In this document: positions 1 to 7,233 of the stretch, one piece after another
Layout of the letters: each line of letters opens with the position of its first letter
Numbering within the stretch: the first letter of the stretch is position 1
Assembly (NCBI GenBank): GCA_024232355.1
Contig: JAAEPW010000448.1
Coordinates: 1 to 39,919, forward strand
DNA from: Chloroflexota bacterium
GTDB taxonomy: Bacteria; Chloroflexota; Anaerolineae; B4-G1
DNA length: 39,919 nt
Reading direction: 5' to 3'
Notes under the pieces: generated by a model
Database searches by the model: none
What the model saw: only the letters and a program-made list of their open reading frames with translations
Told to the model about the DNA's origin: nothing
Position numbers and translations under genes: made by a program

Positions 1-1049
1 ATACGCGCCGGGGTGAAAACCACCCGCGTGGTGTCGTCATGCGACCAATCGCGGTCGAATATCCGCCCCTCCGCCACCAACCGCAGGTAGAGCGTGGTCC
101 CCGGGTATGGCGTGAGCACGGTGAACGTGGCCGTGTCCAGGCAAGCCTCGATCCCAAAAGCGACCGTGCGGTCGAAAACACCCGCGTCGTCGTGGTCGAA
201 ACCGAACACGAAACTGCCGTTGACCATAATGCCCCGCTCGTGGATCCGGCGCACGTTGCGCACGTAATCCTCCACCCGGTTGCAGCGCTTGTGCACCTCG
301 GCCAGGCTCTCCGGGACGACGCTCTCGAATCCCACAAAGAGCGAACGGCATCCCGAGCGGGCGACCAAGTCCAACATCTCTTCGTCGTCGGCGATCTCGA
401 TCGACGTCATGCCCAGCCATTGGCGCTTGCGGGGCACGAGTTCGGTCAAAAGCTGGCGCGCAAAACGCCGGTTCGCCACCAGATCGTTGTCGAGGAACGC
501 GATCACCGAAGCAGGGCGGGCGTCGATCTCGTCCAGCACCAGGTTCAACGAGCGCTGGCGAAAGTTGGGCTTGGGACGGCAGCTCTCGGTGCAAAAGTCA
601 CACCGCCGCACGCAGCCGCGCGTCGTCGAAAGCGACGCCCGAATGACGTACTCGTTGGGGTCAATGACGCTCCAATCCGGTGCGGGCGTCTCGTCCAGCG
701 ACAGCATGTCGCCGTAATAGATCGGTTGCAGCCGCCGTGACTGCGTGTCCCGCAGTATCTGCGCCCAGACCGATTCGGCCTCGCCCACCACGATGGCGTC
801 GGCGTGGGCCAGCGCCTCTTCCGGGCAAACGATGATGTGCGGCCCGCCCAACACCACTGGAATCCCACGCCGCCGGTAGCGGTCCGCCAACTCGTACGCC
901 CGCGACGAGGCAGCGGTCCAGACGCTGATTCCGACCAGGTCAGCTTGCAGATTGGGATCGGCCAGGCGGTGATATTCGTCCACGAGCGTGACCCGGTGCT
1001 CGCCCGGCGTCAGCGCGCTGAGGATTTGCAGACCATGTGGCGGCGTCAT
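1..1049 (-). CDS. Radical SAM protein with B12-binding-like N-terminal domain (C-terminus off the window)
   Basis: The frame is open from ATG at 1049 to the left edge, where it continues out of the window, so the C-terminus is missing. The N-terminal ~110 residues look like the Rossmann-type B12-binding domain found before many radical SAM enzymes (PPHGLQILSAL, LVDEYHR, GGPHIIV, VVGEAESVW). They are followed by the radical SAM cluster motif CVRRCDFC (CxxxCxxC) near residues 146-153, encoded at about 594-617, and then LDNDLVANRRF and SLFVGFESV, as expected for the Elp3/MiaB-like barrel. In the family the three cysteines bind a 4Fe-4S cluster that cleaves S-adenosylmethionine; the substrate here is unknown. 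The start is uncertain: no Shine-Dalgarno is seen, the first beta strand usually found before PPxG seems absent, and an in-frame TGA lies at 1071-1073. The gene may be 5'-truncated. A 245-bp gap separates it from the upstream cassette. Confidence 0.85.
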   Translation of the reverse strand, partial: MTPPHGLQILSALTPGEHRVTLVDEYHRLADPNLQADLVGISVWTAASSRAYELADRYRRRGIPVVLGGPHIIVCPEEALAHADAIVVGEAESVWAQILRDTQSRRLQPIYYGDMLSLDETPAPDWSVIDPNEYVIRASLSTTRGCVRRCDFCTESCRPKPNFRQRSLNLVLDEIDARPASVIAFLDNDLVANRRFARQLLTELVPRKRQWLGMTSIEIADDEEMLDLVARSGCRSLFVGFESVVPESLAEVHKRCNRVEDYVRNVRRIHERGIMVNGSFVFGFDHDDAGVFDRTVAFGIEACLDTATFTVLTPYPGTTLYLRLVAEGRIFDRDWSHDDTTRVVFTPAR

Positions 1050-1294
1050 AAAGTGCTTGGACTGGCTTACTCAAATTGACATATTTTTTGCGCTTTGGTT
1101 TGGATTCTGCTTTGCCGATTATGCACAATGGGCATTTTCGCCCGAGTGATTGAGTTCTAGCTAAGGCTTCTTCGTCAAAACTGACGTATAGGTGACGCTA
1201 AAACAACTGCTTTCGCTCGCACTATTTGTACGAGTCCTACTTGCTTTGAAACGATGTCCAAATCGTGATTTTCTACATTTGTCAACCAGAGAGT

Positions 1295-1906
1295 TTATTG
1301 CAGTTCACGTACAATCAGCTTGATTGTATGTCCGATGAAACCAATCATACCCAGTGGGACAACCCAACCCATAATGCACATGAGCGAGTTGATCCACCAT
1401 AATGACTGCGATGGTTGATTGGGATTGACGAGACTGGACATGTACACCGTCATCAGATTGCCTTGGAAACGCCAACCCACCACCAACGCCCAAATGTATA
1501 ATACCGATATCCAGCCGATCAATTTCAAACTCACATCCCGGTACCAAAACAGAACGGCAGTGGCAACGCCAATACATACAGTGCTGACCAAAAGAAGCAA
1601 TGTGAAAAAAAAGGAGAGGTTAGGATGATTGACGGGCAGCACACCGGCAAAGACCATCATACTGATGATGAATGCTATAATTGGAGCAGCCCAACCCGAC
1701 CAGGTGCGGAAGAATGCCCTGTAACGGACGATAAGCCACGCTGCTGCACCTATTAAAGAAAGAATGAGCCACACTGCGTATGCAATGAGCAGCAACTCGC
1801 TGTCAAAATTAAGGTCGGCCGGAACGACGGCGATGAGCAGCAGGTCAAAGAGCAGTATCCCCCAGGCCAATCTCGTTAGCCACGCAAGTAAACGTGATTT
1901 ATTCAT
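1295..1906 (-). CDS. Six-helix membrane protein, copy 1 of the duplicated cassette
   Basis: This 203-residue integral membrane protein has about six hydrophobic helices, near residues 12-28, 39-61, 72-91, 98-118, 128-145 and 178-197. I do not recognise a named family and see no catalytic motif. Conserved landmarks shared with its paralogue at 6628-7233 are TRLAWG near the N-terminus, YRxFFRTWSGWA near residue 65 and GWVVPLG near residue 180. Its ATG overlaps the last codons of the M48 peptidase gene by 4 bp (ATGA), so the two are translationally coupled. The same coupling recurs in copy 2. The likely role is as an obligate partner, such as a regulatory or substrate-presenting subunit, of the membrane peptidase; that is inferred from context only. 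Confidence 0.9.
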   Translation of the reverse strand: MNKSRLLAWLTRLAWGILLFDLLLIAVVPADLNFDSELLLIAYAVWLILSLIGAAAWLIVRYRAFFRTWSGWAAPIIAFIISMMVFAGVLPVNHPNLSFFFTLLLLVSTVCIGVATAVLFWYRDVSLKLIGWISVLYIWALVVGWRFQGNLMTVYMSSLVNPNQPSQSLWWINSLMCIMGWVVPLGMIGFIGHTIKLIVRELQ

Positions 1907-3825
1907 AATTCATACTCCGCTATCAACCAACGGTGCAATAATTGCTTACAGCTATTGCATCGCTTGCCTAAATGATAAGGGCCAGGTACAGACTCACCAC
2001 ACGTGCAACGCCTGGCATATTTGTGGTCGGTATAAAAGAACCAACCCAGCCCAACAGCAGCAATGACAAATCCACATGCTGCCACGAGAAAAAGGAGGAG
2101 AATTGATGTGTCATCAGACCTAAGCAAAGCTGCTGTGATGGGTGTCAAAATAGACAGGCCAAAGCTCGTCGTTGTAACCGCGATAATCCCATAAGCAATT
2201 CTCACGAGTTGGCGCTTTTGCTCGTTTTGTGGAAAGCTATACCAGGTGAACAAGCGCCGCAACAGCCACATATTGCTTCCAATGAGTAAAACCAGGGAAA
2301 TCAAGACGATGAACACTTGGGCAATGTTGACAAAACTGGCTTGTAACACAAAGCTGGTTAAATCTTCAACAATCGGCCCATCATGGAATCCGGTCGAACG
2401 CGCAATACTCATAATCGCGGCGTCCAATGTTTCCTCCAAAAGATCTGGAGCCAAAATCAGTAAAACCCACATCAAGCCAAGTGTTAGCATTAGCCAGACA
2501 AAGCGCAAAGCAACGACGACGCCAATGATTTTAAGCATTGACTTGTAGACGGATTTTCCCAAAACGAGCGGCGTCATCAGGGCCAGAGTCACCACGACCG
2601 AGATCACCAGGACCGAAAAGTGCATCGGCCACTGGCCCTGATAGGGCAGCGTCAATGGCGTAGCTAACAGGATGTCTAAAATCAACGCGATCCCTCCCAG
2701 TGAAAGAGCCGTCACCAGCCAATGGTCATAGGCCCGTGTTGGGTTTTCCAAAGCCTCAATACGTCGTTTAAACTCGGGATGTGTGCTAAACCACTTTCTG
2801 ACAAATGTGGGCGGGGCCAACGCCGACTTGATTTGCTTGCCAATCTCTTTGATCCGGGATTTGACTTTATTCCAAAGAGATATTGTGGGCGCTTTACCTG
2901 TATCAGGCTTGGCGCGCGAGCCTAGTATGAAAGCATAACACAGGGAATCGATGTTTTTCTGAGTATGCGCCACACCGGCATCCGCGTAGAATTCACGAAT
3001 GCGCAAGAGTTTTCGCCAGTAGAATAACCACAAAATGCCCCCCACGAGGATAAAGGGCAAAGTAGCATTGGCGGCAAACGTAATGACAGAAAATATATTG
3101 AGACTTGCTGCCTTTTGTTGCAAGTCGGCTACCTCCTCTGCCGGAGGCAACGTTGGAAGGTAAAGCTCTCCAATCCCTGCAGGAAACATCTTTACTTGCT
3201 CGATAAAAGCCGGATAGTCAAACGCTATAAAATCTGGCTTGACGACCAGAAGGAAAAAACCATAACCCATCAAAAAAGCCATTGCCCACAGCATAAAGGT
3301 AGCCACTGCCTGTAAAAGCGCGCGCGCATACCCCATCTGCCAGTAATCGCCGTTTTTAAAATGGTATAGCTCGTGGGTAAACATCGCGTGCACCGCGGAT
3401 GTGCTGGTTGGATCCTCAAGGTCAGCTTGTAGGCGCTTGGCCTCTGCACACGAGGTTGCAATGTACCAACGTTTGAACGAACCGAAAACGTAAAGGGGAA
3501 CCTGGCCTTTACCGATGACTAGCTTGGGCGTCCGCGGCAACCCAATCTTGCGAGCCTTATTTTCGATGACTTGAATCAGGTCGGCAAACTCGTTACCTGC
3601 GTGACTCAAGCCATGCTTTTCAAGCTCGCGTTCAGGCCAGGCCAGAAAAGCCCGCAGCGGCAAGAACAACAATCCCAAAACCAGGGGGATCATAAATGGC
3701 TGCGAGCCAACGCTGCCCACGGCGACGGCTCCAAGGAGAACGAGCACAATCAAAGCAAAGAGGATGGTCGTTTGATTGGGCAAAGAAAACACATTCAATT
3801 TGTGTGTTTCGGTATTATTTTCCAT
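1903..3825 (-). CDS. M48-type integral-membrane zinc metallopeptidase with C-terminal zinc ribbon, copy 1
   Basis: This 640-residue polytopic membrane protein carries the zinc motif HELYH (residues 151-155, followed by FKNGD as in HtpX-like M48 enzymes). A downstream REFYADAG (Glu278, Asp282) fits the third zinc ligand of M48 gluzincins. Two hydrophobic helices precede the catalytic part (about 18-60), two lie around it (about 165-195 and 250-270), and several more fill residues 365-590. M48 enzymes cleave membrane or secreted proteins, with the active site at the cytoplasmic face. The last ~35 residues form a small zinc ribbon ending in WLIAEYEL, but here the first cysteine pair is CxC rather than the CxxC of copy 2. 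The ATG overlaps the upstream EAD gene by 11 bp, and the stop overlaps the downstream membrane-protein gene by 4 bp. It is closely related to 7230-9137, including at DNA level. The substrate is unknown. Confidence 0.92.
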   Translation of the reverse strand: MENNTETHKLNVFSLPNQTTILFALIVLVLLGAVAVGSVGSQPFMIPLVLGLLFLPLRAFLAWPERELEKHGLSHAGNEFADLIQVIENKARKIGLPRTPKLVIGKGQVPLYVFGSFKRWYIATSCAEAKRLQADLEDPTSTSAVHAMFTHELYHFKNGDYWQMGYARALLQAVATFMLWAMAFLMGYGFFLLVVKPDFIAFDYPAFIEQVKMFPAGIGELYLPTLPPAEEVADLQQKAASLNIFSVITFAANATLPFILVGGILWLFYWRKLLRIREFYADAGVAHTQKNIDSLCYAFILGSRAKPDTGKAPTISLWNKVKSRIKEIGKQIKSALAPPTFVRKWFSTHPEFKRRIEALENPTRAYDHWLVTALSLGGIALILDILLATPLTLPYQGQWPMHFSVLVISVVVTLALMTPLVLGKSVYKSMLKIIGVVVALRFVWLMLTLGLMWVLLILAPDLLEETLDAAIMSIARSTGFHDGPIVEDLTSFVLQASFVNIAQVFIVLISLVLLIGSNMWLLRRLFTWYSFPQNEQKRQLVRIAYGIIAVTTTSFGLSILTPITAALLRSDDTSILLLFLVAACGFVIAAVGLGWFFYTDHKYARRCTCGESVPGPYHLGKRCNSCKQLLHRWLIAEYEL

Positions 3826-4573
3826 ATTGGCTCACCATGTGTTCCTGCAAGGCGATGTTAACCGCGCGCGTGAGTTCTTGCAATGCCTTTCGATTCTGGG
3901 CAAGAGGCATATAAACGACGAGTACTCCTTCTGTAGGAACACCTGGAAAAGCGGTAGGAGCGCCCCCGGTCGGATCGACGTCATCTTGCCAAGAAACGTG
4001 CGGACGTAACTCTTTGACTATAGCGAAAAGTTCATCAAGTCGTCCGTGGCGCATAGCATAGGCGGCTATCTCACGGGCTATGTCGACTGCATTCTCACCA
4101 AACAAGTTTTCGTCATCTATGTTCAGGTCAAAGCAGAGGTCCCGTAGTTCAGTGTCGTTAAAACCCTTGGCAAGTGTCTGGCGCAACTTGGCCCGACTTT
4201 TCCACTCGGACGCTCCTTTATCTGAAGAAACTGCAACCTGAGCGATGGGGAGAGCGCTGTGGGGTTCTCCTTTGAGGCGTGATGTGACAGCCGCCAAGTT
4301 ATTTTTACCCAATTTCTGCAGAAACTGGAACAGTACTTGGGTGACGATGGGAACGATTGCGATCAGGGCCAGTTCCCCACCCCCCAAACCCATTGCCGCA
4401 TTTGCGGCCTCGGGTGACATCGTCTGATCTTTGGCAACCCTGTCTAATAACGGCTCGACAAAACGTTTATTCATCCTTGCTTCTGATGGCGCAAGGGTAC
4501 CGGCCGCTTGCAAGCTGACCGTTCGAGCAAAGGCTCGATTTTCTGGTACGGACAAGAACTCGTCGATCTTCAT
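3815..4573 (-). CDS. EAD (bacterial death-like adaptor) protein of cassette 1
   Basis: This 252-residue protein starts at ATG 4573 behind a strong AGGAGG with 4-base spacing. Residues ~128-193 form an effector-associated domain (LRQTLAKGFNDTELRDLCFDL, then REIAAY, GRLDEL and ELRPH). These are the small helical adaptors that link effectors to regulators in bacterial conflict and signalling loci by homotypic contacts. A glycine-rich start and hydrophobic helix at about 62-88 could associate with the membrane. The C-terminal ~50 residues have no recognised fold. The gene overlaps the M48 gene by 11 bp, so the two products are made together; I infer that the EAD recruits the peptidase or is recruited with it. 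The subtype (EAD7-like) is recalled, not verified. Confidence 0.85.
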   Translation of the reverse strand: MKIDEFLSVPENRAFARTVSLQAAGTLAPSEARMNKRFVEPLLDRVAKDQTMSPEAANAAMGLGGGELALIAIVPIVTQVLFQFLQKLGKNNLAAVTSRLKGEPHSALPIAQVAVSSDKGASEWKSRAKLRQTLAKGFNDTELRDLCFDLNIDDENLFGENAVDIAREIAAYAMRHGRLDELFAIVKELRPHVSWQDDVDPTGGAPTAFPGVPTEGVLVVYMPLAQNRKALQELTRAVNIALQEHMVSQYGK

Positions 4574-4627
4574 TTGACCTCCTATTGTTTAGCTCAATAT
4601 TTGTGACAACTGCACCGGCGACTGGCA

Positions 4628-5731
4628 TCAAGGTGATTCAATGTCAAGATTAACCCGCTCCGAGGCCGCAAGATAGGGAATATCGCTATAATCCTCCAGG
4701 TAAACACCGGGGGCATATTGAGGATCATTCGCCACACTTTCCTCTACTAATAACGCCCGCAGGCTAAACCTGTCACCAGTTCCTGGTGAGTGCATATCGT
4801 CTCCCATTGCTGCAACAATGCTCCACGTACCTTCCAGGCGATCAATAGAAAGACCGTCCTGAATCCACCACCCACCACCAGGAGGGTTCACGGGCAAGAC
4901 CAGAACCATAACAGTAATACCCTGCCTCTCGTTTGCCCCTTCAAAGCGGCCTTCAACGCGAGCCGGACAATAATCGTTGCCCGGACAATTATACGTGCCT
5001 GTCTTGGGGATAGAGATGGCCACGCTATATTCTGGCGGCGGTTCTTCATCCGTGATAATTGTGATGAGAGAGCTCTCACTTGATATTGAGTTGTTTTGAT
5101 CGTCGTACACTGTGACGTGCACTGTATCGCGCCCAGGCGCAACAGGGGCAGTGTAGGTGATCGTGGATTTATCGGTGAGACCATCGGGTGTGACCGAGCC
5201 AAACTCGGCCCCCCATTTGTAGGTCAACGTGCTTGGGTCGCAGGGGTCAAAACAGGTTGCCTTTACGGTAACCTGGGTTTGTTCTCTAACGTCCAGTATC
5301 GAATCATCCGCCGTTGGCGGCTGTGTGATCTCCAAAGACGGTAGAACGTTTATGATCATAATTGTGGCTTGGGCTGAGGCCGAGTGCCCTTCAGTGTCTT
5401 GAACCAGAACAGAGACAATATCTTGGCCCGGAACATCAGGCGCAAGATAAGAAATCACTGACTGGGGGATCGGACCACTCGGCACGGTTCCGTTACTTGC
5501 ACTCCAAGCAAAAGTTACGCCCGAGTTACAGCCCTGAATGGTCACGGTCACGTCGATCCTTTCACCAGGAGTTACGTGTGCTTTGGCAGGACGCAAGCTG
5601 GTGATCACAATGTTACACTCTGGATCTGGGGTGCAACTAGCCAGGATGACTATGCTCAGAGAGAGCAAGAACAGGGCCAAGAATGCTTGAAACAAGTTGA
5701 ACCGTTTGTGATGGGAACAGTGAAATTTCAT
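4628..5731 (-). CDS. Ig-repeat surface lipoprotein
   Basis: This 367-residue protein begins with a positively charged, hydrophobic signal ending in the lipobox LASC, so Cys33 is the probable lipidated residue. The start is supported by AGGAGG about 7 bases before ATG 5731. It has two Ig/PKD-like repeats (about 36-130 and 131-225) with FAWSASNG or YKWGAEFG strands and TITYTAP-type ends. A C-terminal sandwich domain (about 232-367) contains a two-cysteine segment (YNCPGNDYC). The first repeat is clearly homologous to the extracytoplasmic domain of the neighbouring 5752-6546 protein. The C-terminal domain resembles the C-terminus of the 9142-10200 protein (G...W, G.W, followed by a large hydrophobic strand), suggesting a shared binding module. 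It probably acts outside the cell, tethered to the membrane. It has no enzyme motif. Confidence 0.88.
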   Translation of the reverse strand: MKFHCSHHKRFNLFQAFLALFLLSLSIVILASCTPDPECNIVITSLRPAKAHVTPGERIDVTVTIQGCNSGVTFAWSASNGTVPSGPIPQSVISYLAPDVPGQDIVSVLVQDTEGHSASAQATIMIINVLPSLEITQPPTADDSILDVREQTQVTVKATCFDPCDPSTLTYKWGAEFGSVTPDGLTDKSTITYTAPVAPGRDTVHVTVYDDQNNSISSESSLITIITDEEPPPEYSVAISIPKTGTYNCPGNDYCPARVEGRFEGANERQGITVMVLVLPVNPPGGGWWIQDGLSIDRLEGTWSIVAAMGDDMHSPGTGDRFSLRALLVEESVANDPQYAPGVYLEDYSDIPYLAASERVNLDIESP

Positions 5732-5751
5732 CGTGTGCCTCCTGTGAATTA

Positions 5752-6546
5752 TTATTGATCTGAACCTTGAACAACACTAACCTGGATATCGCCTGAGATA
5801 ATTCTACCAGACGCATCGCGTACCGCAACCTCTATCGTGTCGGGGCCAACAAAGCCCGGTGCAGTATAAGTGATCGTCGAGTAGGCTGTCAGCCCGGATG
5901 GTTCAACTTGCCCATTGTCTGCTGACCAGACGTAGGTCAAGCTCTCACCACAATCTTGGACGGCTACGGTGATATGGGTCGTCTCGTTGGGAGATAAATT
6001 TTCCTTTGCCGGATTTAAATCTGTTATCGCGAGTTCGCATGATGGCTCTGGCCTCCAAATGGCTGCAATATCCGGCCAAAACCAGGCCCCAAGGGCAACC
6101 AATAACGCAAGAAGGGCGAGAATCCCTTGCCAACCAGCCCAGTTGCGACTCTGTATAAATCTCCGCCACCAACCTGAGAATTGCCTGAACATTCTACTAG
6201 CTCCTTTTGCCTGCATTGTCGAGGTAGGACCAAATTCCTCAATTTCACCTTGTACTGCGGCAGATACGGGTGGAGGAATATCGGGTTCGGGGTGCTGTGT
6301 TTTCTCTGTTTTTTTCGGAGCCAGTTTTCTAATCTCGTCCTCCAGGCTATCTATTTGCTGCTCAACGTCACGACGCTCCGTCTCGGCCTGCTCGATTTCT
6401 TGCTCCAATTGGAAACGTACAGCAGTACCCGCCTCAATGGCATGGCTGGCGCGCAATCGCTTTACTCTCTCACTCAGCAAGTTGTACTGTGTCTGAAAGA
6501 TTCCAAGTTCGCGTTTTTTGCGTTGTAGGCGTGAATTGGATGGCAT
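5752..6546 (-). CDS. Coiled-coil / single TM / Ig-domain protein
   Basis: This 264-residue protein links a cytoplasmic coiled coil (about 6-75, rich in Q, E and R) through a hydrophobic helix (about 140-158) to one extracytoplasmic Ig-like domain (about 167-264, with cysteines in PSCELAITDL and VQDCGE). The coiled coil is homologous to the small protein at 10204-10446 and to the second half of 10468-10923. This homology, with a GGAG upstream, fixes the start at ATG 6546; a 22-codon extension to a TTG at 6612 is not supported. The Ig domain is paralogous to the first repeat of the lipoprotein encoded 20 bp downstream. It could therefore transmit an outer signal, perhaps shared with the lipoprotein, to the EAD/coiled-coil adaptors inside the cell (inference). 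Confidence 0.87.
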   Translation of the reverse strand: MPSNSRLQRKKRELGIFQTQYNLLSERVKRLRASHAIEAGTAVRFQLEQEIEQAETERRDVEQQIDSLEDEIRKLAPKKTEKTQHPEPDIPPPVSAAVQGEIEEFGPTSTMQAKGASRMFRQFSGWWRRFIQSRNWAGWQGILALLALLVALGAWFWPDIAAIWRPEPSCELAITDLNPAKENLSPNETTHITVAVQDCGESLTYVWSADNGQVEPSGLTAYSTITYTAPGFVGPDTIEVAVRDASGRIISGDIQVSVVQGSDQ

Positions 6547-6627
6547 TGCCTTTTTCTCCGAGTTGCTAGCGAAACCTTGAATTGCGGATGCGATCAAACG
6601 CGCAAACCCCAAGATGATATTTTGCCG

Positions 6628-7233
6628 TCATTTAAATTCCCGAACAATTAATCGTACAGCATGTCCAAGAAAGCCCAAAATTCCCAAGGGGACAACCCAC
6701 CCAATAACACATATTATGGGCTGAAGCCACCATAAAGGCGATGGCTCCTCCGCATAAGTAAAATCTAGCATCAAAAACTCGACAATATTTCCCGGAAAGA
6801 ACCTGCTGAACAATGCCAATGACCAGATGAATATCACAGTCATCCAACCTATCAATCTTAATCCGGTATCAATGCCATGATACCAGAGTAATATTGCCGT
6901 AGCAACTCCAACTAACCAACCACTGACAATCAGGAAAAGAGAAAAATTGGGGTGGCGAATGGGTAAAACACCCTGAAAAATCATGCTGCACAGAATCAAA
7001 CATGCAACAGAGATGGCCCAACCTGACCAGGTGCGAAAAAAAGTTCTATAGTGAATAACAAGCCAGGTTGATGCAGCGACCAGGGACAGAGTAAGCCAGC
7101 CTGTGTAAGTAAAAAGCAACACGCTACTATCAAAATATGTGTCGGTAGGCACACTAAAAACGACGAGTAGATCAAAACCAAGCAATCCCCATGCCAACCT
7201 GGTAAGCCACAAGTTCAGACTTGCTTTTTTCAT
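6628..7233 (-). CDS. Six-helix membrane protein, copy 2 of the duplicated cassette
   Basis: This 201-residue polytopic membrane protein is paralogous along its whole length to the one at 1295-1906. It shares TRLAWG, YRTFFRTWSGWA, VLPIRHPN and GWVVPLG and has the same helix pattern. Its ATG overlaps the TGA of the preceding M48 gene by 4 bp, exactly as in copy 1. No known catalytic motif or Pfam-like signature is apparent. Preservation of both sequence and overlap through the duplication argues that it works in a fixed ratio with the peptidase. An 81-bp spacer separates it from the coiled-coil/TM/Ig gene. Confidence 0.9.
   Translation of the reverse strand: MKKASLNLWLTRLAWGLLGFDLLVVFSVPTDTYFDSSVLLFTYTGWLTLSLVAASTWLVIHYRTFFRTWSGWAISVACLILCSMIFQGVLPIRHPNFSLFLIVSGWLVGVATAILLWYHGIDTGLRLIGWMTVIFIWSLALFSRFFPGNIVEFLMLDFTYAEEPSPLWWLQPIICVIGWVVPLGILGFLGHAVRLIVREFK

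Larger units (their letters stand above)
1295..3825 (-). repeat. Duplicated M48/membrane-protein cassette, copy 1
   Basis: This covers the M48 gene and its 4-bp-overlapping membrane-protein gene. The 2000-2980 part matches 7330-8310 closely at DNA level (for example around the CATCGGCCACTGGCCCTGATA segment), while the 5' third of the peptidase gene has diverged. Gene order and the overlap are the same in both copies. Confidence 0.85.

Noticed and set aside
37..594. 185-codon arginine- and proline-rich minus-strand frame
   Set aside because: Shadow of the radical SAM gene, whose correct frame contains CxxxCxxC and continues off the left edge.
1130..1143. Small GGGC/GCCC hairpin as terminator of the left operon
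   Set aside because: Only 4 bp of stem and no T tract; not distinguishable from chance.
2531..2722. 63-codon minus-strand frames at 2531-2722 and 7858-8049, similar to each other
   Set aside because: They are alternative frames inside the two duplicated M48 genes; their similarity simply reflects the duplication.
6547..6612. TTG start for the coiled-coil/TM/Ig protein
   Set aside because: Homology to the small coiled-coil protein begins at ATG 6546, which also has a GGAG upstream.
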